Source: Hahella chejuensis KCTC 2396 (GTDB lineage: Bacteria; Pseudomonadota; Gammaproteobacteria; Pseudomonadales; Oleiphilaceae). From it: a stretch of 64,000 bases of DNA. Every line of letters starts with the position of its first letter. Position 1 is the first letter of the stretch. The notes under the pieces were generated by a model that was not told where the DNA came from, searched no databases, and saw only the letters and a program-made list of their open reading frames with translations. The position numbers and the translations under genes were made by a program. Of the stretch, positions 27,676 through 38,388 are shown in pieces. Location: the NCBI RefSeq assembly GCF_000012985.1, contig NC_007645.1, positions 2,510,501 to 2,574,500 on the forward strand, written 5' to 3'.

Positions 27676-27790
27676 TAGCCGTGGCGAACCGGCTATCCAG
27701 CAATAATCGCACCATACGCCGCTTCCCTGGAATCTGGCCTTGCGGTCAGCATCCGGACCGTGGCGGCGCTAAAACAGTGCGTTAATGCAC
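27676..27790 (-). promoter_or_regulatory. Candidate structured RNA leader of the LVIVD-repeat protein gene
   Basis: Stems visible: tagccg/cggcta (27676-27681 with 27690-27695); cgccgc/gcggcg (27717-27722 with 27763-27768) enclosing cggtc/gaccg (27743-27747 with 27756-27760); gtgc/gcac (27777-27780 with 27787-27790). The segment lies about 270-385 bases upstream of the start codon. I could not match it to a known riboswitch. Structure is inferred from complementarity only. Confidence 0.3.
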
Positions 27791-27920
27791 CTTTTCGTAA
27801 CACATTGATGTCACAATAGGTAACTAGAATTTACCAGTGTTAAATAAAATCGAAAATATCCGACGACTTGCGTCGCCGGATATTTACGCAGTCCGAGACT
27901 GCGGTCACATTAAATGGCTT

Positions 27921-27940
27921 AAAACAGACCTTTAGGGTCT
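27921..27940 (-). terminator. Weak terminator after the M4 protease gene
   Basis: On the minus strand a 5-bp stem (agacc/ggtct) with a 5-base loop is followed by GTTTT. It begins just after the protease stop. The short stem makes it a moderate candidate. Confidence 0.45.
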
Positions 27941-27944
27941 TGTC

Positions 27945-31304
<3,360 letters not shown>

Positions 31305-31622
31305 ATGGGAACGATAAACGTGAAGGATTTGCAAGGCGCGGAAGTAAAAGTCCAGGCGGTCGAGGGATACTCTCTCATGGAGCTGTTGCGTGACAATGGC
31401 TTTGAAATGGCCGCCATTTGTGGAGGAGCCTGCATTTGCGGCACCTGTCATGTTTATGTGCGCGGGGAGAACGCGCGCCACTTACCTGAACCTGCTTATG
31501 ATGAAGCCGAACTGCTGGAAACCAAGCCTGATTACATCGAAGGAGTATCGCGGCTGGCGTGTCAGATAAATTATGCGGAAGAGTTGGATGGTCTGACGTT
31601 GGAGTTAACGGAAGATAACTGA
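31305..31622 (+). CDS. 2Fe-2S ferredoxin, adrenodoxin type
   Basis: 105 residues. Cluster ligands are C39, C45, C48 and C86, in the C-x5-C-x2-C-x37-C spacing of vertebrate-type ferredoxins (CGGACICGTC, then SRLACQI). Such proteins pass single electrons to cytochromes P450, ring oxygenases or Fe-S assembly partners. No reductase or P450 gene is adjacent, and the gene stands alone with a long upstream region. It could in principle serve the BoxB-like oxygenase encoded 16 kb away, but nothing in the sequence links them. The start at 31305 is supported by a GTGGAG site and the normal family length. Confidence 0.92.
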   Translation: MGTINVKDLQGAEVKVQAVEGYSLMELLRDNGFEMAAICGGACICGTCHVYVRGENARHLPEPAYDEAELLETKPDYIEGVSRLACQINYAEELDGLTLELTEDN

Positions 31623-32339
31623 CGGACGCATTATTTCTCTCGCCGGGAAGTTAAACGGCGGGAGACACACAAGCGGTTGAGGCCTGTTTATCCGGCGCGG
31701 CGACTTAATCGTTTTATAGTTCGCGACGATATGTTTGCGGAACTAAACCCGCCGCCGCGCATCTAGTCCTCTGATCTCTTCACGTATAAATGTCCTCATT
31801 CGAATGCACTGAATGAGGGCGTTTCATCTAAGTCGAAACTTGTAGGACAATAGGGTTAAGTTATGGTGACGGAAGCACTTTTTAAAAAAATATCCCAGTT
31901 TAGGCTAAAGGTTTATTTAAAGCTTCATCGAATCAGTTTACATTCTGGTCTGAGGATGAATGCTCACTCCACAAAATATCAAAAATACTGAATAACTATT
32001 ATTACCCCTGGAACTGATAAGAACCGGGTTTGCCGGTTCATAACACCCTGAATTTCCGTGCGTGAACGCGATGTGTTCTCCACCGGAGGCGGCGCTCTTT
32101 GCGGTTGAGCGGTAAGGCGTTGCGACTGAAAGGGTTCACCAGATGTGAATATTTAACAGCACAGATGGTTGAACTTGTTTATAACTAAAAAGATGGAATA
32201 TCAGCTGTTGGAATAGGTTGCAGTTTAGTTGAAAAGACGTTGGTTGCAGGACCAACTGACCGGTAGCTGGAGGCCAGACGCCGGGCGTTAATAAAACTAA
32301 GAAAATAAGCTTTTCATTATAGTTAGGGATGAATGCACT
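31623..32339. other. Intergenic region, mostly featureless
   Basis: About 700 bases. An 8-bp hairpin (cctcattc/gaatgagg, 31794-31801 with 31811-31818) is visible without a good T tract. A 42-codon frame from ATG 31863 has only a weak upstream AGGG and no recognisable product; I do not call it a gene. Confidence 0.45.
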
Positions 32340-33302
32340 ATGGATCTTAACAGTATGTGTATTTTTACCAAGGTCGCGGAAACGAAGAGCATTACTTCCG
32401 CAAGTCAGATGCTTGGTATAAGTAAACAAACCATCAGTCGTAAAATTATTCAATTGGAGGAATCTTTAGGCGTTTGCCTGATAAGGAGAACCACTCGTAA
32501 CTTTGAATTGACCACCGCCGGTCAGGCTTATTTCCAGTATTGCACCTGTATAGTGCAGCAAGCGGAGGAGGCCAATGCAATGGTCAAATCCCTGCAAAGC
32601 ACTCCTGTAGGTGAGATCAAAGTCAGTATGCCTCTGGCGTTTAATAACAATAACGCCATGTCGAAATTGTTCACCAATTTCCTCAAGAAAACCCCGCAGG
32701 TAAAAATCGATATTCATCTCAGTAACCGCCGCACCTGTCTTATCAGTGAAGGAATAGACATGGCGTTCCGGCTGGGGCCGTTGGTGGATTCGACCATGAT
32801 TGCGCGCGGACTTGGCGTATTGACCTTTACCTACGTGGCGAGCCCCGAGTATGTGGAAATGAACGGTCTGCCCGACACGCCCAACGACGTCATCAATCAC
32901 ACCATCATCGCTATGCATGACTGCAAGCTTCTGGATGATTTCCGGATCAATGAAAAAATCGGCGACCGCGTGCAGATAAATGACTTCTCATTGGCGAAGC
33001 AAATGGCGATGGACGGCTTCGGTATTGCGGTGCTGCCTGTGTTTATGTGCGTGGATGAAATCAGAGAAGGCATTCTGACCCCCATTCAGAAAGAATGCTT
33101 CCAACCCACGCGGCATTTAAACCTGGTGTACACCCAATCCCGTCACCAACCCGCTCACGTCAGGAAGTTCATTAACCACGTTGTAGAGGAAACCCGCCCA
33201 ATCCCCCCCTGGGAAATATACGTCGACGATGTTTTCCCCTCCCATACCATGATCTCCCCGCATAAGAGCGTCGACAGAGAACCGTTGCTGATGCAGAAAT
33301 AG
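32340..33302 (+). CDS. LysR-family transcriptional regulator
   Basis: 320 residues. The N-terminal winged helix-turn-helix (FTKVAETKSITSASQMLGIS, then QTISRKIIQLEESLGV and RRTTRNFELTTAGQ) is classic LysR. The C-terminal co-inducer domain is of the shorter AaeR/DmlR-like kind (VGEIKVSMPLAF, GIDMAFRLGPL, FGIAVLPVFM). Target and ligand are unknown; it is not divergent from an obvious target gene. The ATG at 32340 lies after a long AT-rich leader. A strong terminator follows. Confidence 0.9.
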   Translation: MDLNSMCIFTKVAETKSITSASQMLGISKQTISRKIIQLEESLGVCLIRRTTRNFELTTAGQAYFQYCTCIVQQAEEANAMVKSLQSTPVGEIKVSMPLAFNNNNAMSKLFTNFLKKTPQVKIDIHLSNRRTCLISEGIDMAFRLGPLVDSTMIARGLGVLTFTYVASPEYVEMNGLPDTPNDVINHTIIAMHDCKLLDDFRINEKIGDRVQINDFSLAKQMAMDGFGIAVLPVFMCVDEIREGILTPIQKECFQPTRHLNLVYTQSRHQPAHVRKFINHVVEETRPIPPWEIYVDDVFPSHTMISPHKSVDREPLLMQK

Positions 33303-33324
33303 TCGAAGTAAGCAGCGCGCCCGA

Positions 33325-33376
33325 AGCTTTCCGATATTGTTCCATTTAAGGAGATATCGGGAAGCTCGCTCTTTTT
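33325..33376 (+). terminator. Rho-independent terminator after the LysR gene
   Basis: A 13-bp stem (33325-33337 with 33354-33366, one G-U pair) and a 16-base loop are followed after five bases by TTTTT. It is the end of the LysR transcript, and the convergent exporter gene stops 60 bases further on. Confidence 0.7.
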
Positions 33377-33435
33377 AACGGTTTGGCTTGAGTTGGATTT
33401 TTGCTGCAGGGGTTTGGATTAATGGGGAGCTCCGT

Positions 33436-34359
33436 TTAGGAGTCGGTCGCGACAGCCCCGGACGCTCTCCGCCAATTGAACAACCCCAAAGACGTCAATA
33501 GCCCCAATATAACAAGTGAGACGCCGATATACTCGGCGGAGCTTGGCGTTTCGCCGAGGATCAGGTCGCCGAACAGCACCGCCAGACCTGGCGCCAGAGA
33601 GGTGAAGACGGCGGCTTGCGCGGCGCCCAGAATGGAGATGGATTTTGTGTAGCACACCAAGGCGATAGCGGCGGCGAGAACGCCCTGGAATACGCCCTGA
33701 ACTATCAGCTCCTGGGCGCTGGCCTGAAAAATATGGGGCTCGCCAAAAGCCAACCAGGCAGGAACGTAGAGCAGCATGGATAGTACGGACACCACGGCGG
33801 CGCCCATCACCGGCGGCACATTGTAGCGTTTGCTGTTTAATGTATAGGACGCCCACAGGAAGCCGGAGAGTACGAATATCAAGTCGCCAATCCAGGCGTC
33901 CGCCAACGCTGCCGATGATGAGGTGATGCTTCGATAGCCAATGCTCAGGATGCCCAAGGCAATCAACACGAAGCCGATCCAGCGCTGGGAAGTGGGACGA
34001 TCGCCCAAAAGCAGGACGCTGCCCAATGTGGCGAACAAAAAGGAGCAACCGGAAATAATGACGCCGCCATGGCTGGCGGGCGCCAGAGTGAGACCGCCAA
34101 CGCTGATCAGAACATAGGGCGCGCCGGCCCCGGTAGTGAGAATCAGCGCCTGTCTCCAGGTCAGACCTCCCAAACCCGACTTGATGACCCAGGGTAGAAA
34201 AATCACGCCAGCCACGATAAAGCGAATGGCGGCCACATCGTAGGCGGTTAAAGTCTGCTGTACGCCCAGGCGGGAAATAACCGGCCAGATACCCCAAATC
34301 AATGCCGCCAGGACGCCCATGGCGATGCCTTGTCCAATACGAGCCCGCTCAACAGTCAC
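33436..34359 (-). CDS. EamA/DMT-superfamily membrane transporter
   Basis: 307 residues with about ten membrane segments in two EamA repeats (about 15-145 and 160-295; GVLAALIWGIWPVISRLG near the start). The family exports amino acids or small metabolites across the inner membrane. It is divergent from an Lrp/AsnC regulator gene 147 bases away, a common pairing in which the regulator senses an amino acid and induces its exporter. The substrate is not readable from the sequence. Confidence 0.9.
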   Translation of the reverse strand: MTVERARIGQGIAMGVLAALIWGIWPVISRLGVQQTLTAYDVAAIRFIVAGVIFLPWVIKSGLGGLTWRQALILTTGAGAPYVLISVGGLTLAPASHGGVIISGCSFLFATLGSVLLLGDRPTSQRWIGFVLIALGILSIGYRSITSSSAALADAWIGDLIFVLSGFLWASYTLNSKRYNVPPVMGAAVVSVLSMLLYVPAWLAFGEPHIFQASAQELIVQGVFQGVLAAAIALVCYTKSISILGAAQAAVFTSLAPGLAVLFGDLILGETPSSAEYIGVSLVILGLLTSLGLFNWRRASGAVATDS

Positions 34360-34506
34360 GATTCACCTACTGCTATCTGAAACTTTGAATTACTGAATGC
34401 CAGAGCGACATTTTAGGAGGGTGGAGGGGGTGAATTTATGCATATTTATTATTTAGAATGTCGAAATACCGCTTATTTTCATAATTAACGCTTAAAAGAG
34501 GCGAAA

Positions 34507-34968
34507 ATGAACGCGCTTGACTCGTTTGACGTCGCATTGCTAAAAGCATTGCAGGAAGACTGCCAGCAAACCTCCCAACAACTGGCGGAGAAGATCGGTC
34601 TATCGCCCACGGCGATCCAGCGTCGCATCAAAAGATTGAGAGAGCAGGGGATTATTCACAAGGAAGTGGCGATTCTGAACTCGCAACTGCTGGGTAACAG
34701 AATGACCGTGATCATTCAGGTAATTCTGGAAAAAGGCGGACCGCGAATCGTCGACGCCTTCAAGCGCCGAATCATCAAATTCCCCGAAGTCCAGCAATGC
34801 TATTACGTAGCAGGAGAATTCGACTTCGTACTAATCGTCAACGTAGCCAACATCACCGAATACGACCTACTCACCCGAAAACTGTTCCCAGATGATATGA
34901 AGATCAGTAAGTTCTATACCATTATCGCCATCGAAGCGGTAAAAGCCGACTTGAGTTTGCCGTTGTGA
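34507..34968 (+). CDS. Lrp/AsnC-family transcriptional regulator
   Basis: 153 residues. The helix-turn-helix (LLKALQEDCQQTSQQLAEKI, then GLSPTAIQRRIKRLREQGII) and the C-terminal RAM/effector domain (VQQCYYVAGEFDFVLIVNV) are clear. It probably senses an amino acid as an oligomer and controls the divergent EamA exporter gene. A GAGGCGAAA site precedes ATG 34507. Confidence 0.92.
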   Translation: MNALDSFDVALLKALQEDCQQTSQQLAEKIGLSPTAIQRRIKRLREQGIIHKEVAILNSQLLGNRMTVIIQVILEKGGPRIVDAFKRRIIKFPEVQQCYYVAGEFDFVLIVNVANITEYDLLTRKLFPDDMKISKFYTIIAIEAVKADLSLPL

Positions 34969-35100
34969 GTTTTTGTTGGGTTTGGCGCAGAGGGTTATCA
35001 CCATGCAGTCACTAAGAGAATGCATATAAGCAAACTTGTAGAGGGGCTGAAACTTGTGGCTCACCGGATGTCAGTAATTCGAAATGAAGGGGGGAGTATT

Positions 35101-35406
35101 ATGATTACTTTCAAATTTCCTGAAGAAAAAGAATATGTTTCTCATTACGCTAAGAAAATGAACGATTCTAGAGCGTTAAACATACTGGAGGCGGGAGAAA
35201 TAGGTTCTGAAGACGAAGCTGAATATCTAAGTCGTTTCTTTTGGCGAATGGTGGATAAATCTATTGAAGATGAAGAACAAGGAAGGCCATCTTTGTTTGT
35301 TGAATCCAACGAGTTTTGGAATGAGAAAATAATGTATTCAATATCTGGATATCTTGAAAGGCAGGGATATGAAAGTATCTGGGAGAAAGTGTCAGACGAG
35401 CAATGA
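35101..35406 (+). CDS. Acidic hypothetical protein at the edge of the R-M island
   Basis: 101 residues from ATG 35101, which has a strong GGGGGG-containing site; the longer in-frame start at 35020 lacks one. The protein is acidic, rich in Glu and aromatic residues (EEKEYVSHYAKKMNDS, then SRFFWRMVDKSIEDEEQG), with no membrane segment. I do not recognise the family. Its base composition is AT-rich like the following island. It resembles the size and charge of contact-toxin immunity proteins, but no toxin gene is adjacent and this is only an impression. Confidence 0.55.
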   Translation: MITFKFPEEKEYVSHYAKKMNDSRALNILEAGEIGSEDEAEYLSRFFWRMVDKSIEDEEQGRPSLFVESNEFWNEKIMYSISGYLERQGYESIWEKVSDEQ

Positions 35407-35426
35407 TATCTATCGGCAGAAGTACT

Positions 35427-35470
35427 CGCCTATGATTGCGGATAAAAAAATTCAGAAAACAACCTGAACC
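35427..35470 (+). repeat. 44-base direct repeat, copy 1
   Basis: Starts cgcctatgatt and includes aaattcagaaaa. It matches 35806-35849 at about 37 of 44 positions. The two copies bracket the REP pair. Confidence 0.65.
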
Positions 35471-35585
35471 AGCTCAGGGTGCGTACAACTCTACTGATAC
35501 TGAGGCGCCCTAAGTCTCATCCTCTTTTTCGACGGCCAACTTGACAACTATTGAACATGCAGGGCGATTTCCCCTGCTACTCCCT

Positions 35586-35612
35586 CCGTTCGCCCTGAGC
35601 CTGTCGAAGGGC
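35586..35612 (-). repeat. REP-like dispersed repeat, copy 2 (inverted)
   Basis: Reverse complement of the gcccttcgacaggctcaggg unit, with an extended cgaacgg end; differs from copy 1 by a single c/t change in the gygaacgg part. Confidence 0.78.
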
Positions 35613-35727
35613 TCTTAGTGACCCGCTCCTTAATTCGACAGGCGAAATCCGGAACTAGTGGAACACTAGTGTGAAATCTGGCTGTTTTTTCTGCCCAGGC
35701 TGGTCATTTTAGATTAGCGCTCTGGGA

Positions 35728-35755
35728 GGCCCTTCGACAGGCTCAGGGCGAACGG
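35728..35755 (+). repeat. REP-like dispersed repeat, copy 3
   Basis: Forms an inverted pair with copy 2, 115 bases away, an arrangement like REPIN-type elements. Confidence 0.78.
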
Positions 35756-35805
35756 GGCGTGTAGAACAGGGTAGGGCGGTGGGCGTCTAACTACTCATCA
35801 GTCCG

Positions 35806-35849
35806 CGCCTATGATTTTGGACAAATAAATTCAGAAAATCACCTGAATC
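35806..35849 (+). repeat. 44-base direct repeat, copy 2
   Basis: Second copy of the 35427-35470 repeat, about 84 percent identical. It lies at the left edge of the unknown frame at 35893. Confidence 0.65.
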
Positions 35850-35892
35850 TCCTTACAAGGAAGAAATACTTGCCCAAGAAATCGAATTCACC

Positions 35893-36162
35893 ATGTATCT
35901 GAACCTGATTATCGACAGTGACTTTGTCCGCAAACGCAAAGGTGGACGCTCTTCTATCGGTGTCAGTCCTGCGTCGGCCGATTACCCGAAAAATATCGGC
36001 TTTGGCAGAGGCTACCACCAAAAAATCGGGTATAACCGTATCGGTCAGACCATTATCGACCGGATAAACGTACTACATAAGAGCCTATACAAAGCGGAAA
36101 GCAAGTTTATCGATTCTGGATATCTAGGCGAAACCATGAACATTCCTACGTACCGCCTTTAA
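35893..36162 (+). CDS. Unrecognised hypothetical protein or gene fragment
   Basis: 89 residues from ATG 35893; the same frame stays open upstream to about 35815 without a usual start, so this may be the tail of a longer broken gene. The sequence is basic and glycine-rich in the middle (RKRKGGRSSIGVS, then GFGRGYHQKIGYNR). I recognise no domain. It lies between the repeat region and the restriction gene and shares the AT-rich composition of the island. No clear ribosome site precedes the ATG. Confidence 0.35.
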   Translation: MYLNLIIDSDFVRKRKGGRSSIGVSPASADYPKNIGFGRGYHQKIGYNRIGQTIIDRINVLHKSLYKAESKFIDSGYLGETMNIPTYRL

Positions 36163-36189
36163 GGTTGTGATTAAGACTGGACAACCTCC

Positions 36190-36813
36190 TTACTTTTTCA
36201 CTTCCGCCCACCCATCTGTACCTTTAGGGATAAGTGGTGAACTTGCGTCGATTGTATCATGCTCAATTTCTATGACGGACAAAAAGCCATCTTTAATGTT
36301 GAAACTCTTCCAAGCAGAGAAGTAGGGCTTTAGCTCTTGAAAGTTACCGACGCGATCCGTTAAGTAGTTATACATGGCTCTAGACGGAAGTATTAAAATT
36401 CCGCCAATTATCACTCTTTCTAACATGCCAAGGACCATTTTGTTTATTGCCCTATGTGAAGATGAAATGTTTTCTGTTTCCCACTCCAGTGCGAAAGCCT
36501 TTCCTCCTATCATTTTAACGGCGTCCAACGGTCCAGGTTTCATATCTGCTTTAATAGTTAGCCTCTTTTCAAGATGCCAGCCATTTAATTTTAAGTGCTC
36601 CATGCACTCATTTTTTATCGGTTTTACTCCATTTCCTTTTCTAGTTGGATTAATGGCGAAGTTGTCATTCTTTAAAGGCCAGACTACCATTTTTATAACT
36701 GCTTCAACTTCTTTAATAATTGAATATAAATTGGGTACGGTACCAGTTTTAACTAGAATTTCATGATTTGTTATTCTTATCCATAATCTCCATTGTTTGC
36801 CGAATAAGCTCAT
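36190..36813 (-). CDS. Type II restriction endonuclease, BamHI family (predicted GGATCC)
   Basis: 207 residues, close in length to BamHI (213). The catalytic residues align: D97, E110 and E112 here (PLDAVK; ALEWETEN) match BamHI D94, E111 and E113, and K67 in VKPIKNE matches K61. The DNA-contact segments are also kept: WETENISSSHR corresponds to BamHI N116, S118 and R122, and YLTDRVGNF to D154 and R155. PLIPKGTDG near the C-terminus matches too. I therefore predict cutting of GGATCC. The frame overlaps the upstream C-protein gene by 53 bases if it starts at 36813; a start further in is possible. AT-rich composition suggests transfer. Confidence 0.93.
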   Translation of the reverse strand: MSLFGKQWRLWIRITNHEILVKTGTVPNLYSIIKEVEAVIKMVVWPLKNDNFAINPTRKGNGVKPIKNECMEHLKLNGWHLEKRLTIKADMKPGPLDAVKMIGGKAFALEWETENISSSHRAINKMVLGMLERVIIGGILILPSRAMYNYLTDRVGNFQELKPYFSAWKSFNIKDGFLSVIEIEHDTIDASSPLIPKGTDGWAEVKK

Positions 36814-37000
36814 ATGCAGGAATATTAAGTGACTCGGATATGCTAAGAATTGAAGTCAGAGAAGGTTGTCGCTGACCCCTTTCAAGCATTGATATGAACG
36901 TTCTATCCAAATTGCTGTTAAGTGCTAACTGCTCTTGAGTAAAGCCCTTGCTTGATCTGGCAGTCTTTAGAGCTAAACCAAATGCGGTTTCTGGCTTCAT
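36761..37000 (-). CDS. Restriction-modification control (C) protein, HTH XRE type
   Basis: 79 residues, almost wholly a helix-turn-helix domain (ALKTARSSKGFTQEQLALN, then RTFISMLERGQRQPSLTSIL). C proteins activate their own and the endonuclease gene after a delay and tune the methyltransferase gene, so that modification precedes cutting. It lies directly upstream of, and overlaps, the BamHI-like endonuclease gene, as in the Bacillus BamHI system. Two C-box palindromes lie about 40-60 bases upstream. A GAGGAGAG site precedes ATG 37000. Confidence 0.92.
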   Translation of the reverse strand: MKPETAFGLALKTARSSKGFTQEQLALNSNLDRTFISMLERGQRQPSLTSILSISESLNIPAYELIRQTMEIMDKNNKS

Positions 37001-37038
37001 AAACTCTCCTCAGAAAATAAAATTTTGCAGTTGACGTA

Positions 37039-37062
37039 GACCATGGTCGACGGACTATAGTC
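37039..37062. promoter_or_regulatory. Paired C-boxes controlling the R-M genes
   Basis: Two palindromes, gaccatggtc (37039-37048) and gactatagtc (37053-37062), lie 14 bases centre to centre and fit the known GAC-N4-GTC C-protein operator pair. Outer gtagac/gtctac bases extend the symmetry. They sit between the divergent C-R and M genes; a TATAAT at 37086-37091 is a likely -10 for the methyltransferase gene. Confidence 0.8.
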
Positions 37063-37121
37063 TACAAATACTGCCTGAGCGCTGTTATAATCGGGCGAAA
37101 CTATCCAAGGCGGGTGAATCA

Positions 37122-38312
37122 GTGAGTTATTCAGATCAGTTTTTTAATGCCATAGGCATTTCTGGCGAGAGAGGTAGTGTGGAGCGCTTTGCGAAACTTT
37201 CCGGCGTTCCCGCTCAGCGATTGAAATTCTACAATCACAATAATGTGCTACCTTCAGGTAGCGATCTGGACAGGGTTATTAAAGGGGCGGGAATAACAGA
37301 GCTTTTATTGAAGCTGAAAATGGGGCGGGTAGATAAAAGTATATCAGATGCAATTCAGTTTTACGCCGATGAAATTAGTGAGCTTCTTGCTAGGTATAAC
37401 CCTGAAGCGGAGTCACCTAAAACCGAATGCAAACTAGAGTTTGAAACTAGTCTTGGAAAGCTGTATAGAGGTGACTGTATACGATTTTTAAAGTCAATTG
37501 ATAATGATAGTATTGACTTAGTATTCGCAGACCCCCCTTTCAACTTATCAAAGCTTTATCCTTCGGAGATTGATGATAGATTAAAGACGGAGAATTACCT
37601 ACATTGGTGCCAAGAATGGCTTTTTGAGTGTGCTCGTGTAATTAAACCAGGGGGAGCTCTTTTTCTATGGAACCTTCCTAAATGGAATTCATCTTTGTCC
37701 AGCTATATTGAGTCGTTTTTAACGTTTCGTAATTGGATTGGAGTAGATATTAAGTATAGCTTGCCAATATCGAACCGTTTATATCCATCGCACTATTCCC
37801 TGTTGTACTTTATTAAAGGTGAAAGACCAAACACCTTCAATCCGGATAGGCTGCCTATGCAAGTATGCCCTAAATGCTATGGTGATCTCAAAGACTATGG
37901 TGGCTATAAAGATAAGATGAACCCTGCTGGCGTTAACATGTCTGATATCTGGTTGGATATTCCTCCAGTTCGGCATGCAAAGTACAAACGTCGAGATGGC
38001 TCCAACGAATTATCTTTAAAATTGCTTGATCGTATTATACAAATGGCTACGAAAGAGGGGGATGTGGTCTTAGATCCATTTGGAGGGGCTGGAACGACCT
38101 ATATGGCGGCAGAACTAAAAGGAAGAAGATGGTTGGGGTGTGAGATTGGCCCTATCGATGTCATTGTGGAAAGGTTTAATTTAATCGAAAAAGAGAGAGA
38201 GATAATCGACTCCTACAGAAAAAACCTTAACTCTCTTTTCCCAGAAAATATTAAACATAACCGTGAGAAGTTGGGGCTTTGGACATGTGAAACGGTAAGA
38301 AACCCTGCTTGA
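37122..38312 (+). CDS. DNA (cytosine-N4) methyltransferase, M.BamHI type
   Basis: 396 residues. Catalytic motif IV is DPPFNLSK at about residue 138, and the SAM-binding FxGxG motif is LDPFGGAGTTYM near residue 325, so the motif order is that of the beta class. Long segments follow M.BamHI as I remember it, such as NRLYPSHYSLLYF, then RPNTFNPDRLP and KDYGGYKDKMNP. A CPKCYG pair is present. It should methylate an internal cytosine of GGATCC and protect the host from the divergent endonuclease. About 110 N-terminal residues form a separate, HTH-like extension. Composition is AT-rich like the R and C genes. Confidence 0.93.
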   Translation: MSYSDQFFNAIGISGERGSVERFAKLSGVPAQRLKFYNHNNVLPSGSDLDRVIKGAGITELLLKLKMGRVDKSISDAIQFYADEISELLARYNPEAESPKTECKLEFETSLGKLYRGDCIRFLKSIDNDSIDLVFADPPFNLSKLYPSEIDDRLKTENYLHWCQEWLFECARVIKPGGALFLWNLPKWNSSLSSYIESFLTFRNWIGVDIKYSLPISNRLYPSHYSLLYFIKGERPNTFNPDRLPMQVCPKCYGDLKDYGGYKDKMNPAGVNMSDIWLDIPPVRHAKYKRRDGSNELSLKLLDRIIQMATKEGDVVLDPFGGAGTTYMAAELKGRRWLGCEIGPIDVIVERFNLIEKEREIIDSYRKNLNSLFPENIKHNREKLGLWTCETVRNPA

Positions 38313-38345
38313 CCAGTACGGTTGGAAATTTGGCTTTTAATTAAA

Positions 38346-38368
38346 GCCCACCGCAAAACGCAGTGGGC
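38346..38368. terminator. Hairpin between convergent methyltransferase and RND genes
   Basis: A 6-bp stem (gcccac/gtgggc) with an 11-base loop. On the minus strand it is followed by TTTAATTAAAA. A second small palindrome (ggctttt-aattaaagcc region) overlaps. Likely bidirectional end of both transcripts, but not strong. Confidence 0.45.
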
Positions 38369-38388
38369 GCCAACCACTCCCAAATTCA

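Larger units (their letters stand above)
27407..27944. other. Intergenic leader region with a structured segment
   Basis: About 540 bases between two minus-strand genes. Part is a multi-stem segment at 27676-27790 listed separately. No credible coding frame was found. Confidence 0.5.
35407..35892. other. Repeat-rich intergenic region
   Basis: About 490 bases with two REP-like units in opposite orientation, a 44-base imperfect direct repeat at either side, and an actagt inverted pair (35654-35670) between the REP units. No gene was recognised. Confidence 0.6.

Noticed and set aside
36190-36813. A generic unknown hypothetical for the AT-rich minus-strand gene
   Set aside because: Catalytic and DNA-contact residues match BamHI at all the positions I could compare, and the neighbours are C and M genes.
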